23,866 nt of DNA from Coemansia sp. RSA 922 (GCA_027577415.1 JANBQS010000267.1:1-23866); one strand, 5' to 3'. Positions 1-9,300 are shown, counted from the first letter of the stretch. Notes: generated by a model from the sequence alone, not told the origin. Numbers and translations: made by a program.

Positions 1-1257
1 CGACTAGTTGTGCCCTGGGGTGCCATGGCCGCACCAGTGTCGTGGATGACTGACTATACCACTGCATCTAGTGGTAGTGACGACAGCGACAGCGACACCA
101 GTGCTTGCAGCTTTGGATTTAGTGTCGACAGCCACAGTCGCCTGGGCAAGACAAGCGCAAAAGACGATGTCACAAATAGTGCGGAAGTCAGCGCATGTCG
201 CCTACGGTGCGTGTTTGGCGACCAAGTATGGCCAGCCGTCGAGCACTTGGACATGTCGTTTATGCCGCTGATCTGCTACCAAGGTATTGCCGCACACATC
301 CAGCGCATCATGCCTCGTCTGCGCTCGCTGCGTATTGGCGGCTTTGTGCCAGCCACTGCCTTGGCTGAGATACTGCACAGCTCCAGTCTACCACTGGTAT
401 CTCTGGAGATCTCGGGCAGCGTCTGGGCAAATGCCGACGGAGGACGGCGTGGCTCTGCATCGTCATGGCGGTCGTCATCGTCTACTGTGGCTGCGCACGA
501 TCCTCACACGGATAATCGCTCAGAGCTGGCCGGTCTTGAGTCGAATCTACCCGAAGACGACATCTCCCAAGCACGGAATCCGCAGGCTCTGCCAGCGCTC
601 TCAGTGCTAGCTGTCACTGCCGATGCTCTGCGCTCACCGGCTGTGTTTGCCTACGTTGTAGCTCAGGCGCCGACGTTGACTGCGTTGCATCTGCTCGAGT
701 GCGACTACAAGATCATGGACATGCTCCGCTTCGGGCGTATGGAAGAGCGGCACATGCACGCAGTGGAGTGGGCTACAACGCAAATGGTGCTACACAGCCA
801 AGAGACCCAGGCAGCCATACGTCGTCGCCAGCGTCAGCGCCGGGAGCAAGCACAGCCTATTTGCTGGACAGCACTGAAAACACTCCATATCGGTCACTAC
901 CACATGGCACCGCGCGAGAATGCCGGGCTCAGAGTATACTCGGACAGCATGCCTCAACTGGAGAAGTTGGTTGTCGAGTGCTTGGAGCCCAGTGATAGCC
1001 ACCACGCAACACCGCCAATAGTCGATGCCCTGCAGATACCACGGCTCCGTGGGCGGTTCGATTATCTGACGCGTGTCAGAGCTCCGGTGTTTGACATCCA
1101 TTCGTTGCCATTGCGGGCACCAGCACTGCGCAGCTTGTGTCTCAATGGCGTAGGCGGCACACATGTCACTGCTTTGCTCCCGACTAAGCAGGAGGTCGAC
1201 GCGCTTCGTGCATCTGGCCTGCCACTTACTCGTGTTAGCATCCCTACTCACGACTAA
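1..1257 (+). CDS. LRR/F-box-like hypothetical protein, possibly 5'-truncated by the window edge
   Basis: The frame is open from the first base of the window to a TAA at 1255-1257, giving at least 419 codons. The first in-frame ATG is at 25 (context GGTGCCATGGCC). It may be the true start, but the open frame before it means the gene could begin outside the window. The first 60 residues are Ser/Asp-rich and probably disordered. The remainder has irregular leucine-rich segments, such as LEHLDMSF-type and LRSLRIGG-type strands around residues 80-140 and again near 330-400. This is the spacing seen in fungal F-box/LRR-like proteins, but no F-box is visible in the part present. The low-complexity acidic stretch lies near SDDSDSDTS. 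The gene converges on RAD17 with only 85 bp between the stop codons. I do not recognise a specific function. Substrate-receptor-like LRR protein is an inference. Confidence 0.7.
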   Translation, partial: RLVVPWGAMAAPVSWMTDYTTASSGSDDSDSDTSACSFGFSVDSHSRLGKTSAKDDVTNSAEVSACRLRCVFGDQVWPAVEHLDMSFMPLICYQGIAAHIQRIMPRLRSLRIGGFVPATALAEILHSSSLPLVSLEISGSVWANADGGRRGSASSWRSSSSTVAAHDPHTDNRSELAGLESNLPEDDISQARNPQALPALSVLAVTADALRSPAVFAYVVAQAPTLTALHLLECDYKIMDMLRFGRMEERHMHAVEWATTQMVLHSQETQAAIRRRQRQRREQAQPICWTALKTLHIGHYHMAPRENAGLRVYSDSMPQLEKLVVECLEPSDSHHATPPIVDALQIPRLRGRFDYLTRVRAPVFDIHSLPLRAPALRSLCLNGVGGTHVTALLPTKQEVDALRASGLPLTRVSIPTHD

Positions 1258-1342
1258 TTCTAACATAACCTCATAGTATTTCGGCAAAAACAAAATTGTA
1301 CATGCAAAGAATATGTAATAGAAGAAAAAACACGCTTAATGG

Positions 1343-3704
1343 CTAGTCTGAAAAATCTTCAATATCGTCGTCGCTCAGCACTAGCTTTTCTTCTGGGACT
1401 GGTGGCAACGTCGAGTGGACTGGACCAAATGCATAATGAGAAGCGCCTAGTTGTGATCCATTTTTGTGGCCGCCAACTGCAACAAGCTCAATTAGACGTT
1501 GGTACACGTTTGGGTTTCGTTGTTGTGCCAGTGTCATCTCGCGCTTTGACGCAATTCTGACCCAAAACGGAAAGACATCCTGTACCAGAACTCGCGGTGT
1601 CGCGCCCGCCGAGAGCAGACCATTGCCAAATCCCAGTATCTCGGCAGCAGCAGGATCGTCCCACATACGCGAGAGGGCGGCTCTTCGCTTGTAAAAGTCA
1701 AAGAACTGCGGTTTGCGGAACATCGCCATCCCTCCTCGGCCATGCTGACTGCCTATTCTGGTCGTAGAATCCTCATTGCTAGCCAGTTGAGGGTGTGCCT
1801 TGTAGTACATGTATCCACGCACGGCCAGCAGCGCTCCATACGCGTCGGCTATACCAGCAGCAGCGCCCAGATTTCTGTGTCCGCCGGAAGACAGCGAATC
1901 TGCCTCGCTGAAGCAATCAGCCGATTGGGCCGCTTCGTCGATGCTAGTGCAAAAGTCAGTGTAGTTTTCGTGAACATACAAGCCGAATGTGCTTAGATCC
2001 ACGGGTGTTTTGTCCAAAACTTCGTCGGGGTGCGACTCGAGCCTACCGCGGGTCAGACCGCTGTTGTCGTTGGGTGCATTGGGTACCTCGCGCTTGGCAT
2101 ACAAGACCTTTCCCAGCGCGTGAAACAAATCCAGTGACACTCGACGCGGCTCGCCAGCATTGGTTGAACCTTGCTTGTCGCCAATGCACACTGGGTTAGC
2201 TGCTGCTCCCCGCTTTCGCTTCTCTGTGCCACTGCGTTTGCTACCAGTAGGAATCGCGTTTGAATAAGATGCCAGCGATAGTTGCAGCATAGTGACTGCG
2301 GATCTCAAGTCGCCCTGGCACTCGTCGGAAATTGCCTTTATGGCCGCATTAGTTGCGGGCGAGAATTTGGTTGTCTTTTGGTCGCCAAGTCCTGAACGAA
2401 TTTGCAAGATGCGCTTGAGTCCCTTGGCCACAATAGTTGGCGCTACCGGATTGAACTTTATCGACTGGCAGAAGCGTGAATTGTACACTGCGCTGGGAAT
2501 AACGTCGACTGCGCTCCACACAGCAATGTCAGAGTTGGCTGCTGTATCCGTTTCGCGGAACCGTCTACCCATCCCACCTGCACTTTCATCTCCAAATGCC
2601 TGCTGCGAAGTAATCGACTCGGTAACTACAATGACCATAGGGAATGAGTTCTGCGCTGGAACTGCGGAAAACCGCAACAAGGCGTCTCGAAATGACTCGC
2701 GTGTATCTCTGTGAGAGACGTTAGGCAAGTCGTCTACCAAGATAATCTGCCGCTTTTGGCCCAGCGTACTCGTTCGCTTGACCGCTTCTTCGCTAGATGG
2801 TTGCAATGCCAAGCCCGAGTATCGCTCGGCGTGTGCCAGAAAGTGCTCAAACTGTCGTACTACGCCGACCTCGTCGCCATCTGAATCAAGCTGAGAGGCG
2901 GTCGATGTGCGGTTGGCCAAAGGGTTGATCCACTCGACGATATTCAGATCCAGCTCTTGTGCCAACATACGCACACACGTAGACTTGCAAGCGCCAGCTG
3001 GTCCCTCGAGGACAAGTATCCGAAAGCACCCAGATCCTTGCTTATTGCCATTTATAGACGCATCAATAGCCATCTCTAGCCATCCACGGACCTGACCCAC
3101 CTTGAGTGTATGCAACGCCAGATCTGCCAGCGTTCGGGGCTCGTAGCGCTGCCACCACAACTCGCCTCTATCGTCGGCACCGTCTTCAAAAGAACTTGAC
3201 TTTGCCGGTGCTTCAGGTTTCTGTAATTGTGACTGAGGCTGGCTCGCTGGCCGCACTACCTTAAGCCTGGGCCGGTCTGTGAGGGCTCGGCGTCTCGTCG
3301 ACGACTGTAAAGAGTTCTGGCTGCTGTTGGATATACGCTGTGAAGAGTCTGGCAGAGAGGCAGGGGAGGAAGATATTTCTCCAGCCTTGTCCAGTAGCAC
3401 CTTGTTATGAGCGATACTCGATTGTTGAGAAAACTCTTCCATAAACGCCTCCAGGTCACTGTCTATCTCCAAGTCAATGTCCAAGCCTGGGTCAACCTCG
3501 CTGCCATCTTTTGTAGGCGTGGTTTCTCGCGATGAAATAGTTACAACATCGTCTGCTTCTGCTTTGTGCCTAGCATTTGACCGTGTCTACAAGAATAAGG
3601 TCCAGTAAACACCGAATGGACTGCGGTTCTGTTAGCCAGGGCAATTCAAAACGCGTCAATAGAAAGTACGAAAGGAGTACGCCCTGGTTTACCTTTGGTG
3701 GCAT
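1343..3704 (-). CDS. RAD17: RAD17-family checkpoint clamp loader; two exons: 3704-3693 and 3586-1343
   Basis: This is an AAA+ clamp loader of the Rad17/Rad24 family, which pairs with RFC2-5 to load the 9-1-1 clamp at damaged DNA in the nucleus. Exon 2 is open from a stop at 3587-3589, and its first in-frame ATG is well inside (3442). I place a short first exon at 3704-3693 (ATG CCA CCA AAG, MPPK), then a 106-nt phase-0 intron from GTAAAC (3692) to a pyrimidine-rich TAG (3587), with CTAAC as a possible branch site. The product is then 751 aa, beginning MPPKTRSNAR. Visible features are a WWQRYEPRTLADLALH segment typical of Rad17, Walker A GPAGACKST near residue 200 and the Rad17-type Walker B ILVDDLPN near 289. 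The C-terminal acidic tail is DDDIEDFSD. Oddity: the Walker A glycine before the lysine is cysteine. The family call is firm; the exon-1 model is inferred. Confidence 0.88.
3587..3692 (-). other. Predicted 106-nt GT-AG intron of RAD17
   Basis: On the minus strand the donor reads AAAG|GTAAAC at 3692 and the acceptor CCTTATTCTTGTAG ends at 3587, with a CTAAC element upstream in GGCTAACAG. Splicing joins MPPK in frame (phase 0) to TRSNARHKAEADD. This gives the gene an ATG start that exon 2 alone lacks near its 5' end. No transcript evidence is available. Confidence 0.6.
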
Positions 3705-3940
3705 AGGTGCTATGCATAGATTTGTACTCGGCCAAATGCGCCAGCGCACTAAAAAAATGAAATTCAAATGACAAACGATAAATTATTGATAAAAAGGATA
3801 CAAGAGAAAAAGGACGACAGTGGCATAAAAATAAACCAGCCACTATTTTGCGCAGCATGCCAATGATTTCGACAAAAGCAGAGAAAATGGATTTGATTAC
3901 CTTTGCTAAGGGCGCCACTGTCGATGCTGAATCACAAACA

Positions 3941-4130
3941 CAGTGGCATTTCATGGTTTCTCAGCGAATTTGTCATTGCGAGGTTTAGAGCCACAGTACA
4001 CAGGCAGATGAGTACATCGTACCTGTACTCCACTTCTGTCTCTGCACTGTTGCCGCAGTTGTTGGTAGCACTGCGAGTAAAAGAGTGATGCCTTGCCATC
4101 AACCACCTGGATGCCATTTAGTCCGGAGAA
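3941..4130 (+). repeat. Diverged local repeat, copy 1
   Basis: This stretch of about 190 bp aligns along its length with 5391-5575 in the same orientation, at roughly 70-75% by eye. Shared landmarks in order are GCATT, TTGCG.GG.TT..GCCACAG, CCACT..TGTCTCT, TTG..GCA.TTGTTGG.AGCA, and GTC.GGAG at the end. It has no terminal inverted repeats or target-site duplications that I can see. It could be a decayed short mobile element or part of a segmental duplication. Confidence 0.6.
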
Positions 4131-4335
4131 GGTACAAGGTTGCTGTTGCTAACAAGCAAAACGAATGTGAAGGCCACCATGTCGACTTTTACATGCTGCA
4201 AAATGTAGTTCTAGCCACAGAATCATGTAATGGAGTTGGTCGATGATTGCATAAACTTGGCAATGGCAAGAGTCGTTGTGCTGAGTAAGTGGAGGCCACC
4301 GCACACTACTTGAGAAGAAAACCATCAATCCTTCA

Positions 4336-4366
4336 CCTACATGTCCTTTGAGGAAAGGGATGTAGG
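4336..4366. repeat. Imperfect inverted repeat (hairpin-capable)
   Basis: The arms CCTACATGTCCTTT and AAAGGGATGTAGG are complementary except for one bulged or mismatched position, around a GAGG loop. It lies about 440 bp upstream of paralogue A. It could be an operator-like site or a relic of a mobile element; no function is evident. Confidence 0.45.
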
Positions 4367-4700
4367 ACTTGGACATTGCCGCGCCCTTTGTTTCTTGTTG
4401 CTTCATGTAGAAGAAAAGCGGGGATGAGTGCACAGCACACCACTAAAAATAAAACCCCACTCTATTGCGTTTTCTTTGCTTCAAAGGACACTGGAGACAT
4501 GGACATGACCACTTTTGCTTTCTTTTTAGCCGATGATGTAATGATGGAAAGCAATGTGCAAAGCCCGCTGCCAAACAGCAAAGGGTGACATCATCAAGGT
4601 CTGCGCAATAATTCACTACATCGTTGGAAGGTAGCTTTGGGAGGAGGAGAGGGGGATTTTTTTAGTTCGCCCTTGTAAGTGGGAATGTCCCAGTCTTTTG

Positions 4701-4711
4701 CTATAAAAAGC
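4701..4711 (+). promoter_or_regulatory. TATA box of paralogue A
   Basis: CTATAAAAAGC lies 96-106 bp upstream of the ATG at 4807 and is followed by a C/A-rich leader suited to transcription initiation (TTTCAAACCATCCACC). A purine tract with AGGGGG, an AGGGG (STRE-like) core, lies about 45-60 bp further upstream. The core ATAAAAAGC recurs at paralogue D and paralogue E. Confidence 0.7.
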
Positions 4712-4806
4712 AAGCCTCCCTGGCACTTTCAAACCATCCACCAACTACTCATCACTCCAAACATTCTCAGCTAGGCATTTCTCTGAACACCTTAGCTATT
4801 ATCACC

Positions 4807-5143
4807 ATGCCCTATTGCTTTGCCGTTGACCGTGGAAACAATGGCAAAGTCACAATTCCTGACCATGTTGAAATAACCAATGGTCTGGAAGCTGCTGTCA
4901 AAGCCCTAATTTCAAAAAACAAAGTTAGAAATTAGCTATCCAGTGATTACTGAGAGTGGCTTTTACGGAGTTGAGCAATGTGATGGAACTGGTAACAGTG
5001 TTTATGTATTCATTGGGAGTGCTAAGGATTTAACGAATATATTCGGTAGTTACAATAAAAATATGGTTGCTCTCTGGACAGCCCTTGAAGATGAAGAACA
5101 GCATTATTGGAATACGAAGAACATGGAAAAGAGTGGCATCTAA
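4807..5143 (+). pseudogene. Paralogue A of a small-protein family, with a +1 frame disruption
   Basis: The ATG at 4807 (context TATCACCATG) opens a 42-codon frame that stops at 4933-4935. The other half lies in the +1 frame and runs to TAA at 5141-5143. The frames meet at an A6 run (4914-4919), and ignoring one A gives a continuous frame of about 111 codons, matching the 114-117 aa of paralogues C-E. The N-terminal half reads MPYCFAVDRGNNGKVTI with a predicted helix (GLEAAVKALISK). The C-terminal half has a strand (SVYVFIG) where C-E have SCLVFS, SFFIFT or SYFVFT. A good TATA box and an AATAAA at 5270-5275 suggest it is or recently was transcribed. A homopolymer sequencing error is as likely as a true pseudogene. 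Function unknown. Confidence 0.6.
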
Positions 5144-5269
5144 TCATGTGCTGCCTGTCTAGTCCACACTTTATAATGTTGACTGTATTTGCATAAAGTT
5201 ACAAATGCTTAGGACCATGGTACTTAGTAGACCCATTAGGGCACAACTGACATTTAATACACGTCTTTA

Positions 5270-5275
5270 AATAAA
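5270..5275 (+). terminator. Putative polyadenylation signal for paralogue A
   Basis: A canonical AATAAA occurs 127 bp after the paralogue A stop codon, in an AT-rich 3' flank (CTTTAAATAAATACTT). Confidence 0.4.
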
Positions 5276-5390
5276 TACTTTACACGGTTATACTGCTGAC
5301 GTTTAGTGTAACCCATTGTATTTCAATTCATAAGTGATATATGAAAATTTTGGATGTATGTAGTGCAGCGGCAATCCATACCAGCCAAAC

Positions 5391-5575
5391 AAGGCATTGA
5401 GGGCATTTTGTAATATGCTGTTGCGGGGCTTGGGCCACAGCACGGAGATGGGCGTATATATTGTGCCAGAACACCACTCTTGTCTCTTCCACCATTGCTG
5501 CAATTGTTGGAAGCATTACGGATAAAAAAGTAATGTCTTGGCATCTATCGCCTGCATACCATGCAGTCTGGAGTA
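5391..5575 (+). repeat. Diverged local repeat, copy 2
   Basis: This is the second copy of the block at 3941-4130, in the same orientation, about 1.45 kb away and on the other side of paralogue A. On the reverse strand both copies contain an ATG followed by a short similar reading frame (MARHH... versus MPRHY...). The substitutions are not concentrated at third codon positions, so I treat the block as non-coding. Confidence 0.6.
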
Positions 5576-5756
5576 TGAATAACGATGTTATTTGATAGTA
5601 ACAAAGTATTAGTTGACCACATTTAAAAAAGACTGGAGTTTAGCTCACTAAAGCATTCTTTATTCTGGGAGCCGTCGTTGATATTTGTAAATGCTCTGTC
5701 ATCTAGCATTGCTTCTCTTAATTGCGCTGAAGAGCAAGCCGATTCTGTCTCTACTA

Positions 5757-6053
5757 TCAAACAATGGCAAAGTAAATATTCATGTCGCTACTAAATCCAT
5801 CACTGTTTCTAAGCAGTGTTCCACTCTTATTTGGGTGTCCACTATATAGCAATACAGCAAACTCATTTGTCGCCAATTTCTTCAATCTGGTTATTACAAC
5901 AGCCCGTAAATCGAAAATAGTAGTGGTATTATCGACAGTACAATTGACCACTAGAGTCTTTCCGTGTGCACATTGGTTCAAACATATTATTTGAAAATTG
6001 TAGTTAACATGGCCTTCTGCAGTGCAACAATTGTCCATTTCTTCTAGTATCAT
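5757..6053 (-). CDS. Paralogue B: small predicted ubiquitin-like (beta-grasp-type) protein
   Basis: From the ATG at 6053 this encodes 98 aa; a second ATG at 6038 would give 93 aa. The frame continues upstream to 6245, but that part is encoded by homopolymeric T/A and GAAA-repeat DNA and looks like leader. The segment order matches a ubiquitin-type fold: strand FQIICLNQ, a turn with HGKT, strand LVVNCTV, then TTTIFDLRAVVITRLKKL in the place of ubiquitin's helix. It is followed by strand FAVLLYSG (compare ubiquitin RLIFAG) and a last strand MNIYFAIV. There is no C-terminal Gly-Gly, so conjugation like ubiquitin is unlikely. Similarity to paralogues A and C-E is weak and mostly in this pattern. 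No database family was recognised. Confidence is moderate that the gene is real, lower for the fold. Confidence 0.5.
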   Translation of the reverse strand: MILEEMDNCCTAEGHVNYNFQIICLNQCAHGKTLVVNCTVDNTTTIFDLRAVVITRLKKLATNEFAVLLYSGHPNKSGTLLRNSDGFSSDMNIYFAIV

Positions 6054-6092
6054 TTGAAATAATGTAAGTAGGTGCGTGCAGAAAAATGAAGA

Positions 6093-6118
6093 AAGAAAGA
6101 AAGAAAAAAAGCAAGGGC
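6093..6118 (+). repeat. GAAA/poly-A low-complexity tract
   Basis: Several GAAA units run into an A-rich stretch, followed after a short gap by a T10 run at 6131-6140. The tract lies upstream of paralogue B on its coding strand and explains the low-complexity upstream extension of that reading frame. Confidence 0.7.
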
Positions 6119-6211
6119 CACTTGCTCTTCTTTTTTTTTTAGTAAGGGCCATGATTTTCTTTACCCTCGTTTTTCCCGTTGATTGCGAGTGTGCTCTGAC
6201 TGCAAACACGT

Positions 6212-6217
6212 CACGTG
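6212..6217. promoter_or_regulatory. CACGTG E-box upstream of paralogue B
   Basis: A palindromic CACGTG within CGTCACGTGTGG lies about 160 bp upstream of the paralogue B ATG and 85 bp past the ABC exporter stop codon. CACGTG is the core bound by fungal bHLH factors such as Cbf1 and Pho4. A six-base palindrome can occur by chance, so this is only a candidate. Confidence 0.3.
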
Positions 6218-6301
6218 TGGAGATCATATCAACTCCTTTTAACAATGATCTCGTAAGCAGACAATAATAAAATTAGGATCTGAAACCAAGTGTATTAAAG
6301 C

Positions 6302-9300
6302 CTAATGTGTGATCTGAAGCGACTGCTGCGTGACAAGCAAGCTGTAGAGACCCTTCTCGGCAATGAGCTCCTCGTGAGTGCCGCTTTCGATGATACGACC
6401 CTGTCTAAAGACGACAATCTGGTCGGCGTTCTGAATAGTACTCAATCTGTGAGCAATAGTGACCGTGGTTCTGCCCAGCGCAGCCTTGTCGAGCGCAGCC
6501 TGGACGAGCTTCTCGCTCTTCGAGTCAAGGGCGCTGGATGCCTCGTCGAGCAGCAAGATCTTGGGGTTCCGGACCAACGCACGAGCAATAGCAATGCGCT
6601 GCTTCTGGCCACCCGAAAGCAGACCACCTGTTTGACCGATACGAGTATTGTAGCCGTCAGGCAAGTCCACAATGAACGTGTGAATGTTGGCTTGCTTGGC
6701 GACCTCCTCGATCTCAAGCTGAGAAGCTCCGGGACGGCCATAGGCGATATTTTCACCGATAGTGTAATCAAAGAGCACGGGCTCCTGGCCAACAAGAGCC
6801 AAGCTCGAGCGGAGGGAGGAGGTATTCCACTGGCGTACGTCAGTGTTCTCGACGCTGACGCTGCCCGACATGACGTCGTATAAGCGCTGGATAAGCCCAA
6901 TGATCGTAGACTTGCCCGAGCCAGAGGGTCCAACCAGCGCAATGGTCTTTCCAGGCTGAACAGCCAGAGAGATACCGCGCAGAATGGACGCCTTGGGGCG
7001 CGTCGGATAAGAGAAGCGCACGCTGTCCAGGGCGATATTTCCAACCACGTCGTCGTAGGCGATCTTGACACCATCCTTCGACTGCGAGTCAATGAGAGGC
7101 ACGCTTTGCAGCGTGTTCAGCAGCTTCTCGGACGAGATAAGACCCTTGGTCATCACCGACGACTGTTGCGCCATGACGCCCAGAGCAATCGCCGAAAAGA
7201 CAATGGCGTAAATGACGCTGAACATGTCCAAAACGGTAATGTACCCGCTGAGAATGAAGCGCGATCCAATGAAAAAGGCCAGACAGTACACCAGGAACAT
7301 GGTCGACTGAGCAAAGCCGTAGCCGATAGAGCCGACATAGTGATTCTTAATGGCTTGGCGGTAAGGACCCATGCTGTTGTCTTTGAACTGCTGGATGAAC
7401 GTGTGCTCGCGTGTCAGCGAGGCAACGGTACGGATGTTGGAGACGGTCTCTGACGCCTCTTGCGAGGCCTTTTCGTAGGCGCCCTTCATAGCCTTAGTAG
7501 TGGCATAGACAGACTTGCCCTCAAAGTAGAACGCCAGCGTGAGGAACGGCAGCGTACCAATAATGACCAACGTGAGTCTCCAGTCGAAAGTAAAGGCGAT
7601 AATGATACCCGCAACCATCGAGGAAACGCCAGCGATAAAGGCGGGAATCGACTCGCTGATGGACCGGTTGAGCTCGGCAGCCTCGGTAGCCAGGCGTGAA
7701 GTCAGGGCACCAGTGCCATTCTCCTTGCGGTCAAAGTAAGAGGCATCCTGGCGCATCATGGCGCTGAAGACATCGTAGCGCACATTGAAGGTAATTTGCT
7801 CTCCAGCACGGCTGAACAACAGATTGCGGCCGCCGATGGCAAAGAAGACGACGCAGGCAAACATAAAGAACAGACCGGCGTACAAGTTAACCTTGCGACT
7901 CTGCTCGCTCGGGTCAGTGTCGCCCAGGGCAACAATCATCTTTGAAAAGACAATCGAGAAGCAAGGGAACGACGCGCCGTCGATGATCGTAAATATCGTG
8001 CCGGGGATCATCAAGCCAGCGTGGCGGCGGTTCATCATGATCAGGCGAGGATATGACGACAGTCCGCGGCGTTGCAGCTGCTTGGCGATGAGCTTCTTGC
8101 CCTCCTCGCTATCGGGGTCAATAGCAGCGACCGAGGCCTTGTCAGATCCCTCGTCAAGCGAGAGGCCAGTGCCCGAGCGCTGAACAGAGGGTCGCTTAGC
8201 AGTAGAGCGCCGCGTATCGGTACGCGAGTCAATAGCTGACACCCCCGTGGCCTGGGCGGCAATAATGGCAGAGATTTCAGCAGCGCTAGGCGAATTTGGC
8301 TCGTCTCCGTCAAGCTCGGGCGTGGAGGGCGAGTCGCTGCCAGCGACAGTTGCGACGCTGCTCTCGAGCGTTTGACGCAGATGCTGGGCCTCAACCAAGC
8401 GCGCGTAGGCGCCAGCCTGGGAAATAAGCTCCTCGTGCGAGCCCGACTCCAGCACTCGTCCATTGGCAATGACATAGATGACGTCGGCGTCGCGGATAGT
8501 GCTCAGACGATGTGCGACGGTGATGGTCGTGCGGTTGGCCGAGGCCCGGTCCAAGGCCTCTTGTACGACTCGCTCGGCAGCAGTGTCGAGAGCACTAGTA
8601 GCTTCGTCGAGCAGCAGAATCTTTGGATTCCGCACCAGGGCGCGCGCAATGGCAATACGCTGCTTCTGGCCGCCAGAGAGCAGTGCGCCACGCTCGCCGC
8701 ACATGGTGTCGTAGCCATCAGGCAAGTCCATGATAAAGTCGTGTGCGTTGGCATCGCGGCATGCCCGCTCGACTTGCTCGCGCGTAGGCGGCTCTCCAGT
8801 CGCACCCCAGACAATGTTCTGGTAGATCGAGTACCCAAAGAGAATAGGCATCTGCATGATGACACCGACCTGCTGCCGGAGCGACCGCACGTTGTACTCG
8901 CGCACATTGACACCGTCAATCTTCACCTCGCCGCTCTCGACGTCGTAGAACCGCTCAACCAGCCCGATCATCGTCGATTTGCCGCAGCCAGACTCGCCCA
9001 CCAAGGCGACCTTTTGTCCAGCACGGACGCGGATGCTGAATCCGTCCAGAACCTGTACATCAGGGCGCGTCGGATAGCGGAAGGAGACGTTGGTCAGCTC
9101 AATATCGCCGGAAATGCCATCGGCAGACAGGCCATCCTCGGTGTCCACAGGGTCGATGGACGACTTGCGGTCGATAATCTGGTACACCTTGACTGCGGCT
9201 CCACGCGCGCTAGACACGGCAGATATACTGGGAGCAGCATTGCCCAGCGAGAACCCACCAATAATAAGTGCAAAGAAGACGTTGAGAACAGTCGCTGCAT

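Larger units (their letters stand above)
3705..4700. other. Intergenic spacer between RAD17 and paralogue A
   Basis: This stretch of about 1 kb is the 5' flank of RAD17 (-) and of paralogue A (+). It holds a diverged repeat block (3941-4130), an imperfect hairpin (4336-4366), a segment resembling one upstream of paralogue D (4471-4540) and a purine-rich GGGAGGAGGAGAGGGGG tract at about 4639-4655. A minus-strand open frame (4149-4433) has an ATG but no recognisable protein features. I see no convincing gene here. Confidence 0.6.

Noticed and set aside
4149..4433. Minus-strand open frame of up to 94 codons
   Set aside because: It shows no similarity to the paralogues or known domains, has no promoter or polyadenylation signal, and spans a hairpin and unremarkable intergenic DNA.
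4913..4935. Possible programmed -1 ribosomal frameshift (A AAA AAC heptamer in phase) in paralogue A
   Set aside because: The heptamer is in the correct phase, but the -1 frame hits a TAG at 4926-4928. The second half of the gene is in the +1 frame, so -1 slippage cannot join the halves.
4924..4942. A mini-intron (GT...AG) explaining the frame change in paralogue A
   Set aside because: The only GT-AG intervals at the break are under 20 nt, far too short for splicing.
3932..5544. Conserved short reading frames (MARHH.../MPRHY...) in the repeat pair as a peptide gene
   Set aside because: Differences are spread over all three codon positions and the frames diverge after about 17 codons, so duplication of non-coding DNA is the simpler reading.
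5961..5980. GGTTCAAAC resembling a tRNA T-loop
   Set aside because: No acceptor stem, D-loop or anticodon arm could be folded around it. No other tRNA-like B-box in the window was supported either.
6054..6245. Upstream extension of paralogue B
   Set aside because: It is encoded by GAAA repeats and homopolymers giving KKKRR and FFSFFL stretches, with no similarity to the other paralogues.
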